Of a stretch of 64,000 nt of DNA, positions 37,001-48,300 are shown one piece after another. Source of the DNA: Musa acuminata AAA Group. Its lineage: Eukaryota > Streptophyta > Magnoliopsida > Zingiberales > Musaceae. The number at the start of each line of letters is the position of its first letter. Positions within the stretch are counted from its first letter, which is position 1. The notes below the pieces were generated by a model that searched no databases, had not been told where the DNA came from, and worked only from the letters and a program-made list of their open reading frames with translations. The translations under genes and the position numbers were made by a program. The stretch is from contig NC_088327.1 of NCBI RefSeq assembly GCF_036884655.1, forward strand, positions 15,488,501 through 15,552,500, given 5' to 3'.

Positions 37001-40000
37001 CTTGGGATTGATCTCTTTAGGGGATCAGCCTCCTTGGAACTCTATAGGGGTTCCTCCCTCCAAGTTACTGCTCAAAGGCTACAGAAAAGATTCATCTATT
37101 GCTTAAGAAAAGAGAAGGAATACATGGCTATTTATAGGGCTTCTAAACCCTAACTCCTAATAGGACTCCTACTTAAGACTCTTACTTCTAACCAACTCCT
37201 AATAGGACTCCTACTCAAGACTCCTATTCCCTTACAACTCCTAATTCTTCTCTAAGAAAAACCTCCTACATGAATGCCCCTCTCAATTAGGACTCTCCTA
37301 GCTAGAGTCCTAACAGTTTTACATGAATGTCCCTCTCAATTAGGACTCTCCAAGCTAGAGTCCTAACACTGGGGTTCTCTTTTCTCTTTCTTTGAAAAAC
37401 AGAATACTATTTTGTAGATTAGTACAGAATTAAAACTACTAACCTGTTTCAACTTCTTTGTCATGTTTCATACTCCACTTGATATGAAGGTGACCAGAAA
37501 AGAGCAGACTCTCTTTTGATTCCTTATCACCTTTTTCAGATCTCTATGATGACTCTCCTTTTTGTGATTAATATGCCATGCTTGATCATATTAGATAATA
37601 TAGGTACACAGAGGGCAATGGAGAGGGATTTAGAATCAGTGTCCTTATCAGTTAAATTAGTGGAAAGGAGGATAATATTATAGAATAATACATAGAAGTA
37701 GGAATTTGTTGCTAGCAGGATCAAAACCATGCATGCACCAGATTTCCTTTTCTTAATTAATCATGATTGTATCAAATACTATTTGTAATTTTGTATCATT
37801 TAATTTATGATCAATTAAATTAAATATGCTGAATAACAACTGAGATGGTCATTTTTCATTCTATGTGCTCTCCTTGAAAGATAACATGTTTTGTCATGAT
37901 ATTTGTAATGATAAAAAAAATGTAATTTTTATATTTTCTCAAGAGATAAAAAAAAAAAAATTCTCACTTTTGTGATTGGATCAACGGAGAAGTTTTGTCT
38001 AGTAAGAATTTCTATGTATTTATATATATCTATTTGTTAACAACTACCCTTTAACTGGTGCAGGTTATCTATACAACTTCCAGACAAAGGAATTCTATAA
38101 TCTTAGGTATGGGCAAGAACCATCAGAAGGTCATGCAAGATTTGGAGGTTTGTTAATTTAGTATCTGCTAGACAAATCTGTATAAAACATTTTTTTTATG
38201 TTTTAGTCTGTATTTTTTTTTATATTATGTTGTTTCCCAGTTGCTTGTTTGTTGAATTGTTCCTGTTCGTACTTTTGCTTTCTTCTCAATGGTATCAGTG
38301 CTTATATAATGCAATGGTTGTGTTGGCAGTTAATGTTGGTTCTACTATGGTACTTTCTTTCATGTTTGATGCTTCTATTAGCTTCATAAAAGATTTTATT
38401 ATTGCTTTTACTGAGTGTGCCTGCCTAACTCATTATATGTAGCTTATAATACAACACTGGTACATGGAATAAATATCCTTTCTCCCTAGATGAAATTAGT
38501 TGTCTTGGATATACCTTTTTTTGTCTTACAATTAGTTTTGCATATGTTTGAACTAATTAATTTATGTCTAAAACAGAAAGAATTGTCTTAAATGAATGAA
38601 TGTACTTAGTGATTCAGATGCTTGATTTTGGAATTTGAAGATTATCTTCAGTTTTCAGTTTGTTGAAGGTTTTTCTTTAATGGTAATTTTTATTGGAATC
38701 AATTTTGTGTAAAAGCTGCGACAGGTTTCATCAAGTTAAAACAGACTCAAGCACCTCAAAGTGTGAGAGAAATATGTACTTATTTGGTTTTAACAGTTGG
38801 ATAATAACTTGATTTCATGTAGAATTAAGTATACGAGGAAGATCTAACAAACAGAAGTTTCTATAGGATCCTTGAGATGAAGATGAAGGTGATATATTAA
38901 AATCAGCAGGATTAAGAGCATGTTACAAGTATACAGACAATGGATTTATCTTTATGAGGGTTACTTTCGAAAGGTGTTCATTTTGAAACTTTGGATAATT
39001 GGAAAAGAGAGAGGAAGCTAGTGGCATTTTCTTCGACATGACTTGACATAATATAGGTCAGTGAACATGGTCATGAGCCCATTGCTGAATATTTTTACAA
39101 CACCCTAGATTTAGCTTCACATCAGATGTGGGAGACCAATTGTCTTGGTATATTGGGGTAAATGAGTCTATCATCATTAATTTAAGTTTAAGAATTTTTG
39201 GCCGCATGTTTCTAGGTCTATCAAGTTAATAGGTCAATTATCCTATCAGCACCCTAGAATTTTACAACACCGTAGATTTAGCCCCACATCAGATGTGGGA
39301 GACCAATTGTATTAGTATGTGGGGCTAAATGAGTCTAGCATCATTAATTTAAGTTCAAGTATTTTTGGTCACATGTTTCTAGGTCTATCAAAGTTAATGG
39401 GTCAATTATCCTATCAACTTGGGTTGTGACAAATGGTATTGGAGCTAACATAGTATTAGACATGGTAAGGGGAAGTAAGAAAAGTGTCCCTATAGTTAAG
39501 GGCTAGATGTCATGTGCGCCATGGTAGAGGTTGATTATAAGTTATGTTGATCCTTTACAAAAATGTCAAATCTTAATTGAGGGAGATTATGACACTCGAG
39601 ATTTGGTCTCATGTTAGATGTGGGAGGTCAATTAAATTGTTATACAGGTTAGATGGATGTACTACTATTGGCTTGAGCTTAAGCAATTTGGTCCACAAGG
39701 TCTTAGACCCATTAAGTTAATGTGTTAGTTGTCCCATTGAACCAAGTCATGATCAAGGTTTGTGATTTAATGTACCTATAGTATCTTGGTTAGGGTTCAG
39801 ACTAGTAATGTACTGGTGTGCATTGAGTGTCGGTATACTGATATAGCTTTGGAAAAGTTCTGAAAAAATAAAAAAGAAATTTGTACCACCCTATACTGAG
39901 TGTTCCACATGGTTTACCATGGTCAACACACTGGTAGGCCATCAGACTGATAAATACCATCCATATTAAACCGTACTAGGTGGTATTGAAAACCTTACTC

Positions 40001-40515
40001 GTGACACGTATTTGTTTAATATCTACTTCAGCTCCTGTCATCATTTGTGTTTTATGTCAAATGTTCTGGTGTAATTTATATTTCCCTTTAGGAATATATG
40101 GGCCTTACAAGACTTGTACTAGTGTGCTTATGTTGGTATCTTTCTGCTGCTGTGATATGTGTATGATACTGTGGAAAATTGTATGTCACTACATTAAGAA
40201 CTTATGCATCTATACAAACATCTTCTGAATTTTATGGGATCACCTTTTCTGAATGCTTAACAAACGTACTTCTTTTGAGGCAGACTCTGCAAGAACAGCA
40301 CATCCTGTCTAATTCTGTCTTTCCAAACTTCATCAAAATGTACAATCTGTATTTGCAGAAATTTGTATTAGCTTAGTTAAAAAATATTAAGGGACTGTTA
40401 CATGCTTCCTTAATTAGCACAGAAGATTCGTGAGCTAAAAGATTTACCTGCAATCATGTTTGTCTGCAGTTCAGTTTCCTTCGCAAATTATTTATTATCT
40501 GATTTGCCATTTTTT

Positions 40516-40553
<38 letters not shown>

Positions 40554-43115
40554 TAATGCAGTATCTTTTTTGCTAAAACTAACTAGATCATTCGCCAATG
40601 CAGATTTCTTTGTCACCAAAAGTGGTGTGCTTATAATGTCATTATTTGTTTTCTTTACTACAACCATGTCAGTTTCATTCATTCTGAGGGAAACACAGTC
40701 GCGCATGCTCAAGTTCACTGGTTTGTTTCTTGTTCTTGTTTATAGTTACCTAAATAACTGTCTTTCAGCTTATGGTATAAGAGTTCACTGTAAATACTTC
40801 ATTCACTATGGCAGTGCAACTCCAACACTATGCTAGCAATCAGCTTCCCACGTTCCAATTGATCTTTGTGCACATAATTGAGTCTCTGATATTTGTACCT
40901 GTAAGTAAGATCTCATTGCAACCATTTTTCATTTTGTGAACTTTGTGAAAGCATAATGTAGTTTGTTTTCGTAAAACATCTTATTATTACACTTTCTTGC
41001 TAATGCAGATTATGGTCGGTATCCTGTTTTTTCTGTTTGAGTTCTATGACGACCAGCTACTTGCATTCTTGGTTTTCATTCTTGTCTGGTTCTGTGAACT
41101 TTTCACTATGATCAGGTACAGCTACTCACTTGTGTTATCAAGAACTGCTGTTTTTGTTTTACTATTGCCTTAAATGCTTTTAAAATGCAAATCTATTTAC
41201 TTCTACTAATAGCATCAACCTAGGCTCATAATACATCTGACATGTTGTGATAGAATATGGCTCCCCATGTTTGTGTCACAGCGTGCTTCCTTGTCAGCAC
41301 CAGTGTAAACATTTTGAGAAAGAAACAATCATTATTGAAAAAAATCTGCTGAAAGAAACCAGATGAAGCATACCTGATGTAGAACAGATTTATAATATTG
41401 TGTTTTTGGTTGGTTTGCAGTGTTCGGACAGCTATATCAGCACAGTTCTTTCCTCGGTTCTTCTTGCTCTATTTCCTGGTGTTCCATATATACTTCTTTT
41501 CTTATGCTTATGGTACACTCATCATATTTTCTGCTTTATTTTTTAACACCATTTAAGTTTATTTTCTTGGATTATTATATCATTTGCTAGCTTTCTGTTT
41601 TTTGTGTCAACTATCTCCAGGTTTTCTGTACTTGGCATTTTCTGCTACAGCAGCATTCATGCAACATTTGGTCCTTTATTTCTGGAATCGATTTGAGGTA
41701 CATGTTCTGCTTGCTTTGCAAGTAGCTGACTCTGTTATAGATACAAGGATATGTCTTGGGTTACTTTCCCCCAGAGACTCATTCTCATATAATGATGTGT
41801 CTTAAGAGATTCACTTCATAAACTGCACATTTACTATCCAAAGTAGGAAATATGCAAAGTTCCTTTACAGCATCATCCAATCAGATCACAATGTAGTTAC
41901 ATATTCGAGAAACAACATTCACAGAAACACAGAAAGAGAGAGTGTGCATAGTTGATAAATATCAGAGAAAAGATTAAATATTTGATAAATACCCTCATCT
42001 AGCTGAAGAAAAGGTTAAATATTTGCTAAACATCAGAGAGATGATGTGTGGGAATTCATTAAGTTTCCTGTTATGGAATTTGTACTTAAATGTACCTGAA
42101 ACTCAAGGATACCATCAAACAGTTGGATATGATGTTGAAGCATCTGAGGAAGAGGACAGAGATAAAGTTATTTCATTTTTGATACAGGAACTTGAGTAAA
42201 AAACCTGAAGAAGGCTGTTAAACCAGTTGCACTAAGTTTTAGATACCACTTGTGCTGTGACCCCTGAGAAAGTCGAAGCTCATAATATATAATCTGGTCA
42301 TATATCACTTGCACTGATCTTTGTGTTATAATATCAATTTTCTTAAAAATATTGCCTTCAAACAACCTTACTGTGCGAGTTCAATGTTTGGCATCTCTTC
42401 TGGTCAAAGTCATTTTTGAGAACAATACTTTTCTCTCAAAATGCAACTCTATTGTGCATTGTAAGTTTTGAAGTCATATGTCACCATTCTCCCAACTCTA
42501 TCAGTCATGAGAAATTTTTGTGGTTTATCATATGGTTCCTCACATGTAACTCATATCCATTTGGAAGGAAAACATTTGCTAACTGAGAAATTAAAAAGAG
42601 ATTTATGCTTCAGCTTGTCCTTTTTTGTTGTATTTGGTTATAATAATTATCCTATGGAAGTGACAAAAAAACTAACTTCATTATTATTTGCATCATATTT
42701 CTCCAATCCCTTGCAGGTCCCAGCCGTCCAGAGATTCATAAGAGCCCGAGCTCAGCTGCACCATCAGACCAGTGTTCAGATCACATCATCCACCTTGTAC
42801 CACCCCTTGCCTTTCCATGTCACCGAACTGACCATGCCCAATCCTGATTTGATCCATAATGAATCCATGCCAACTCCAGATTCTCCCACAAGATCCAACC
42901 CTGTCGGATTATCTGATCCTACAGAAGGCCCTGAACCTCGACCAGCTTCAGATCTAAGTTCTCAGCAAACAAGAACTACCTCAGGATCCAGCTCATTAAA
43001 TCCATTCAGATATCTTCTGTCCTGGATAGCAGGTGGTGCTTCTGACAACTTAGTTTCCTTCTCCATATTCAGGAATTTCCGACTCCGAGGCCAGGTTTTT
43101 GCACAACAGGCCTAG
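25004..43115 (+). CDS. Membralin-like ER membrane protein, 14 exons
   Basis: Exons: 25004..25168, 26308..26370, 26751..27185, 28183..28264, 28549..28610, 28764..28858, 31521..31600, 38064..38147, 40604..40720, 40815..40900, 41009..41115, 41421..41512, 41621..41697, 42717..43115. All have GT-AG borders and the phases add up to 1944 nt, 647 residues. The protein has one N-terminal membrane segment (residues about 31-53), a long lumenal-type region, then a cluster of membrane helices (exons 9-13) and a Ser/Pro-rich tail. Blocks such as [41 protein letters not shown] and [19 protein letters not shown] are typical of membralin (TMEM259). Animal membralin works in ER-associated degradation; the plant role is inferred. 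Introns 6, 7 and 8 contain retroelements, and intron 7 is 6.5 kb. The GC-rich first exon suggests the native promoter is just upstream. Confidence 0.9.
30027..30067 (+). mobile_element. 41-bp LINE tail insertion with 17-bp target-site duplication
   Basis: The insert ends 'gttgggcgttacggctttg' plus 'ttgtagttgttgc', the common 3' terminus of plant LINEs. It is bounded by identical 17-bp repeats, atgttggttaatatcat at 30010-30026 and 30068-30084. It lies in membralin intron 6 and contains no coding sequence. Confidence 0.75.
32041..32477 (-). repeat. 3' LTR of the gypsy element (left copy)
   Basis: 437 bp. It contains three tandem copies of a roughly 44-bp unit around ctctcaattaggactctcc (about 32334-32477), where the right LTR has two. 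Many smaller 'actcctaataggactcct' words also repeat within both LTRs. Confidence 0.93.
32495..32914 (-). pseudogene. Gypsy integrase remnant with chromodomain-like C-terminus
   Basis: A - strand frame reads YYKGRIVLV, the start of an integrase zinc-binding region. It then jumps to [25 protein letters not shown] and [10 protein letters not shown], which lie after the first catalytic Asp. The HHCC zinc domain and first Asp are missing and the second Asp region is altered (TNSTCIF). After another jump the frame ends with [21 protein letters not shown], a chromodomain signature of chromoviruses. Confidence 0.85.
32972..33905 (-). pseudogene. Gypsy pol: RT remnants and RNase H
   Basis: From 33905 downwards the frame resumes after an in-frame TGA with [20 protein letters not shown]. 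It then shifts frame in the [11 protein letters not shown] block and reaches a junction near 33700, where the RT palm with its catalytic Asp pair has been removed. The frame from 33652 to 32972 has the connection region ([19 protein letters not shown]) and an RNase H with [15 protein letters not shown] and TDHKSLKYF. Confidence 0.85.
33906..35665 (-). pseudogene. Gypsy gag-protease open frame
   Basis: The likely start is the ATG at 35665 ([18 protein letters not shown]), though the frame is open further upstream to 35968. The capsid block [20 protein letters not shown] and the [14 protein letters not shown] block are clear. A zinc-knuckle-like [15 protein letters not shown] follows, then an aspartic protease [14 protein letters not shown] starts with VLLIRKKDG and meets the TGA at 33905-33907 in place of the expected Trp. 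Apart from that stop, this part is intact. Confidence 0.88.
36304..36669. repeat. 183-bp tandem duplication in the gypsy leader
   Basis: Two copies, starting at caagtgtagcagattgg (36304) and caagtgcagcagattgg (36487), differ at only a few positions. The region lies between the primer binding site and gag. Confidence 0.9.
36961..36973 (-). other. Primer binding site of the gypsy element
   Basis: On the - strand it reads tggtatcagagca, complementary to initiator tRNA-Met, two bases inside the 5' LTR. Confidence 0.92.
36976..37368 (-). repeat. 5' LTR of the gypsy element (right copy)
   Basis: 393 bp, with two copies of the 44-bp unit. Besides that indel I can see only two single-base differences from the left LTR, one near 37069 (C against T) and one near 37329 (G against A). 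Confidence 0.93.
39096..39755 (+). mobile_element. TRIM-like miniature LTR element with a tandem extra LTR, in membralin intron 8
   Basis: Three related segments of about 166-169 bp lie at 39096-39262, 39263-39431 and 39590-39755. The second ends gttgtgaca and is followed by aatggtattggagct, a degenerate form of the initiator tRNA-Met primer site. The space to the third copy is only about 158 bp, non-coding, and ends in a purine tract, gagggagatta. This is the plan of a terminal-repeat retrotransposon in miniature: LTR, PBS, short interior, PPT, LTR, with one more LTR in tandem on the left. The third copy is much more diverged than the first two are from each other. No clear target-site duplication was found. 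Confidence 0.65.
39434..39446 (+). other. Degenerate primer binding site of the TRIM-like element
   Basis: The sequence tggtattggagct differs at two positions from the tggtatcagagct used by copia-1, and starts two bases after the presumed LTR end. Confidence 0.55.
40520..40549. repeat. (CT)n microsatellite in membralin intron 8
   Basis: About 15 CT units, 55 bases upstream of exon 9. They could add to the pyrimidine content before the 3' splice site. Confidence 0.95.
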
Positions 43116-43265
43116 CAAGAGAATGTGTCATCAACACAGGATCAAACCTAAGAAAGAAGGTTCAAAAAAGATAATGGTCCACAGTCCACAGAAATGTTCA
43201 TTGGATCAGGAAAGCTTATGATACTTTTGCATTGCTTGTAGCATGCACTCCATTGTAGCAAAAGG

Positions 43266-43267
<2 letters not shown>

Positions 43268-43346
<79 letters not shown>
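43268..43346. repeat. (TA)n microsatellite after membralin
   Basis: About 39 TA units, 150 bases downstream of the membralin stop, likely inside its 3' UTR or just past it. Confidence 0.97.
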
Positions 43347-43351
<5 letters not shown>

Positions 43352-44720
43352 TGTTCTAATCCATTAACAGTTCATATGATTGTATACAAATTTTCTTTTT
43401 CTTTTTCTTATCCCTTTGATTGTGCATTTCTTGTACATTTGGTTGCAAGTTTCCATAATCATACGTAGGATATTAAAAGAATATTCTTTGAATTATTTCT
43501 ATATTTCTTTTACAAGATAAGTGATTTGAGAATTGTTTCTTTTTGAATGTGTGAACGATGACATGTGTTCATGATGTTCATGTTGGTGTCTGTCTTAGTA
43601 AATCGAGTCTAGAATATTAGATTAGATGTTTATTTGGATAAAATGGTTCTTGTATGTCAGGATTTTTTGGGTCAATATTATGAATGTAAGGTGTTTTTTT
43701 TGCCCTAAAAATATTTTTATTGTCATACTTTTATCAAATGATATTCATCTAATTAATTTTTATTTAAAAATATCTTTTTAATTAATTTGATGAAAATATC
43801 CCATCATATTTTCATCATTTGATGAAAATACGGGGATAAGGGAGTGGTGTTGCTCATCTTCTCCTCCTTTGCCCCTTCTCCCCCACCTCAATAGCATCCT
43901 CGACGTCACCTGCACTGCCCTTTGCTGCTCTCTCTTGTCCCCATATTCGATATCTCGTTGCCTATCTTCCTCATCCCTAAAGCTTCCTGTCTTGGGTACC
44001 CTTTTGTCGACGCTTATGGTACTGCACTATGACACCTTATGTCATAATGTCATTGATTTAACCATGAATAAAACCAACTTCGTGACTTGCCATTCGTGTC
44101 ATGACATGTTGTTAGCGAGAAGAGGTGGGGGTGGGGATGCGGCCTTGTCGAGGGTGAGTTGTGGTAAAATAACTATCTATGTATATATAAATTTTAGATT
44201 TTTTTTGGAAATATCTTATTTATTTATCAGCCCTTTAAACTAGAGTTTTTAATTTCGAATGATACCGTCCATACCGGGCAATATTGTTGATTGGGGTTGT
44301 TTTTGCCCCATTACCATATGAAATCGATTGGTAATAATCGATTTCGACCGTCGCTGCTTGCTACCGGGCGATATTAGCTAAGGGAGAAATAAAGGGAGAA
44401 CTTGGAGATCCAATGTTACTCTTCCTCGACGATCTCGATCTGTCGTTGTCCTCCCTCGTCAAATACTGTAGATGTGATATCACCTCCTCCTTGTCTGAGG
44501 TGATGAGGTCTCGGCGTCGTTGGGAACTTCTCCTAATTCGCACAAGAGAAAAAGTCTCAACGATATCGTCGAGGCTTTGCAAGAAGAAGAAACTTCGCGT
44601 GAAGAAACCTTAGTGACGTCACCAATGTTTTGAGGTTTTCTTCTACCCGCGTGGGGGGGGGAGAAGAAACGATGTGACATCACCTCGACGACATCACTCC
44701 ATATATACATGTATATATAT

Positions 44721-44743
44721 ATAAATAAATAAATAAATAAATA

Positions 44744-44808
<65 letters not shown>

Positions 44809-44858
44809 AGAGTGTATCATTCAAATAAATAAATTATATATATATATATATATATATG
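44721..44858. repeat. Compound (AAAT)n-(TA)n microsatellite, partly duplicated
   Basis: An AAAT run (44721-44750) is followed by a TA run to 44805. The pattern 'aaataaataaat-TA run-atgtcagag' then recurs at 44823-44862. Confidence 0.93.
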
Positions 44859-45325
44859 TCAGAGCGAATGCATTGAACTGAACTCGAAACTTCGATACGA
44901 TACCAAATGACAAACCATGCTTAAAATTATGATCGATTCGGTTTAAGAACGCCAAGAAGAGGGAGGCAAGCGGGTCCCCCCGCTGCCACGACCCCACCCG
45001 CCTGGGACACCGTCGACCTTATCTTGAGCCCCACGCACCAGGCACGTGAGTCTTCGCCTGCAGGGTCCCAGGGCACCATCACCATCCCAAGTGGCGGAGT
45101 TTCGTTCCCCTGCTCCTCCTTCCTCGCGAGGGATCCCCTCCTCTACGCCCCTGCTTCTGCCTCTCCTCCGCACCTCCAATCCCCCTCACCCACTCCGGGA
45201 TCCATACATTAGGTTTTTCGGAACAGAAGAGGAGGAAGAACCACAGCTAGGGCTCCCGAAGCTGAGGCCTCTTGGAAGCCTAGGGTTTCCGGTTCAATTC
45301 CTCCTTCGCTCGATCCCGTGGTGCC

Positions 45326-48300
45326 ATGGTGCTCATCTCCGAGATCACCGAAGAAGCCCCCAAGGCTGAAGGTGACGGGCCCCCCGATCCCAAGGTGGAA
45401 CAATCGGACGATGCAGAGCCTACCTTGGCCGCCGCTGAGACCACTGCCCAGGACACCAACCCCATCGAGTTGGAACAGACGCAACCGCAGCCCCCGACTC
45501 CGACCCAGGAGCCGCTCCCCTTGTCAGAGCAGCAGGAGCAGTCGCCCCTGCCCCAGGATACGCCCCCTGAGCCGTCAGAGAGTAACCCTCCTTCTCCGCC
45601 TCCCCCCTCATCGAGCTCCGCGCCGCCGGACGACTCCCAGCTCGCGGCTCCGGCCCCTCCTCTGTCCGCCCCTGTCAAGGTCCCCTATAACGAGTATGCC
45701 CTGCGCGTCGCCTACATCATGCGCAGCTACCTCCACATGCGCCCCGGCAGTGCCACCGCCCACGCCCCTGCTGCCTCTGCTGCTGATGGGGAGGACCGCT
45801 GCAGAGCGACGATGGAGGTGACGCGGAGGGAGAACGGGCGGTGGGGGGTGTCAAAGATAGAGCTGGAACATACCCACCCGCTTGACCCACCGCCGGACCC
45901 CGCTGGGACTCTCGCCGCCGGCGGGCTGGTCCCGGTGGTGGGCATGGAGTTTGACTCCATCTCAGCTGCAAAGCAGTACTACAGTGCTTACAGTGAGAAG
46001 ATGGGGTTCCAGTCCAAGATGGGCTCAGGGAAGCGGTCAAGGGGTACCCGGCTCTTGATCATGCAGAGGTTCTCATGCTCTAAGGGGCACTTCCCCACCT
46101 ACAATAATGCCGCTGAGAATTCAATGAAGAAGAGGAAGCGTGGGACTTATAAGAAAAGAACTGAGAAGGAAGCAGAAGAAGCCAAGAAAGATGGCAATGC
46201 GGTGGAAGTGATTCAGCTTGAGAGCTCAACGGATAAAGAAGGCATGGCAGTTGATGAGCATAGAGGGGAGGTCCAAAGTGGTCGGCCTGAAACTTCAGAT
46301 GCAGGAAAGACTCCGTCTAGTTCTGTAAATGAGAAAGGGAAAGGGAAGGATGTTGGAAAGGTACCACTGGTATCGAATCCAGGACAATCACGGTTATTGA
46401 GAGAGCTTGGGATAAGAGTGTCACGCTACACACATGAGGAAAGGAGGAATATAATACACAAGTACATGCAAAAAAGGAGTGGTAGGCAAGCAGTGGACAG
46501 ATCCATTAAGGTAACTTTATGAACTTCTCTCAATTATGGTTGCAAGTATCTGCAACTGTTCTAAATGTGATGCCTATCTCAGGGAAAGGAGAGCAAGTTG
46601 TCATAAAAAGAAATGTAGTTTTTGCTTATGTTTCTGAATTTGATTAATGTATGATTTATGTACTCTTCTTGACAGATACCCTCCCGGCAAGCGCTCGCAG
46701 AAAGAAGGCAGCGAGGTGTTGGAGGGAAGTTTCTTAGTAGAGAAGAAACACAGGTAAATTTGGAGCCTTGGATTTTGAGTGTATTTGTTGCATCCGAAGT
46801 TATGTTTCTCTAGTATAAAGCACATCATGGTTCTCAGCTTGTTGGATATCTCTTATCTTTCATTTGAATGCTTATGCCTCATTTATATAACTTGCCTGAG
46901 CTGCAGTTATTTATTGTTTTTTGTATACTGTAGCATGAGGTTTAATCTTTATTTGGGTTAAGATAGTTTCAAAGGTCATATGTAGTAATTATATGAGGAA
47001 TTTAGCATATGCCTACGTAAGATTTTGGGGATGTATTTTTCTTGTTTACAAATAAACTTGGCCTTTCTTCTGTGGGGCATACCTCATCCTATGATTATCC
47101 ATAAGTTTATTTTGTTTTAATTATTCCTGTGATGAGTCCATAAGTTTTTGGGGATGTATGAATCTTGTTTACAAATAAACTTGGCCTTTCTCCTGTGGGG
47201 CATACCTCATCCTATGATTATCCATAAGGAAAATGCTTGTTTTGTTTTAATTATTCTTGTAATGAGTCCATAAATTTTCTTCTTACACAGTATGCATCAT
47301 CCACATTGTGGAATCATGTAAGAAAGACATTACTAATAATTCATGTTGAAGGAGGTTCTTATTGGATTTGGGATTTACCAAGAAATGTTTACATATTTAT
47401 GGATACCATTTCATACACTACCAGTTGCAAAGTGAGGAACATCAGGTTAATAATAACCAGAGATTACCAAGACATTGTTATGATATGCACAGCCAATCAT
47501 CAAACATACTAGATGATCATGGTTTTAAATGCCGGGTGGACTGGTATTCAACACCCATTATTCTCTAGTATGACCCAAAACTGATACATGGATTGTGCCC
47601 TACCACCTGGTCTAGTTTTGGACCGAGGCTTACTGCATGGTTTGGGTCAAAAACTGGACTTATCACTCAGTTCTATAGGTATAGGGTAAAACCGGTATCC
47701 CAATCAATTTTTTGTTTTATTTCTCCCAAGCTCCTCTCTCTTTCTCTATCTCTTTCTATCCTCTCCTGCCTCCCAATTCTCTTCTAATGTCTCTTGTCAT
47801 GCCTGCTGCTACCTTGCTGCCACCACACATTGCCTTGCAGTAGTTTGCTGTCTCACCACTGTTGTTTCTTCCTCCGTCTCTAGTGCTCCTCCTCTTTGTC
47901 CTCCTTTGTTTTTTCTCATCCTCTTCTTCTGTTTCTTCTATTTTTTTCAATCTCTTCCTCCTCTCCCTCCTTCTCCCCTTCCTGTTCCTCCCCTATTTTC
48001 TGTCCCTTTTTCTCTTTGGTCTATGCCGACTGGTAAACCGATATATCATGTGTTGATACCAATGTAGTTAAAAGCACTAGGTGTCAAAAGGCGTCATGGT
48101 CTCAAAATGCTCAAGGCATTAAGTGCTCGCCCGAGCGAAGCGAGACGCTCCCGAATATTATATTTAAAAATTATATATCATGATCAATAAAAATAAACTA
48201 AAATAACACATCAAACTTGCATTCATTTAAAGTACCAAACTATATTGTCCATATCTAATAGCAAAAATGACAAAATAAACAAAGTTAAAATCAAAGATCA

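Larger units (their letters stand above)
32041..37368 (-). mobile_element. Ty3/gypsy chromovirus-type retrotransposon, internally deleted, in membralin intron 7
   Basis: LTRs at 32041-32477 and 36976-37368 begin TGTTAG and end CTAACA, and are flanked by a perfect 5-bp duplication, ctggg (32036-32040 and 37369-37373). The element is antisense to membralin. Going along the - strand: LTR, initiator tRNA-Met primer site, about 1 kb leader, gag, protease, partial RT, RNase H, integrase remnant with a chromodomain-like end, then LTR. The RT core with the catalytic DD and most of the integrase are deleted. Outside one 44-bp copy-number difference, only two substitutions separate the LTRs, so the insertion is recent. 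Confidence 0.93.
43116..45325. other. Intergenic sequence with microsatellites and dispersed repeat fragments
   Basis: The first part holds the membralin 3' UTR. The interval includes long TA repeats, an inverted repeat at 44320-44345 (gaaatcgatt / aatcgatttc) and 'ataccgggc' words resembling other repeat patches in the window. From about 44945 the sequence is GC-rich and probably forms the promoter and 5' UTR of the FAR1-type gene. Confidence 0.4.

Noticed and set aside
40456..40836. 126-residue + strand frame overlapping membralin exon 9
   Set aside because: Reads through a CT microsatellite and both flanking introns; only 40604-40720 is exon.
45280..45678. - strand Gly/Ser-rich frame
   Set aside because: Mirror of the Pro-rich FRS N-terminus on the + strand.
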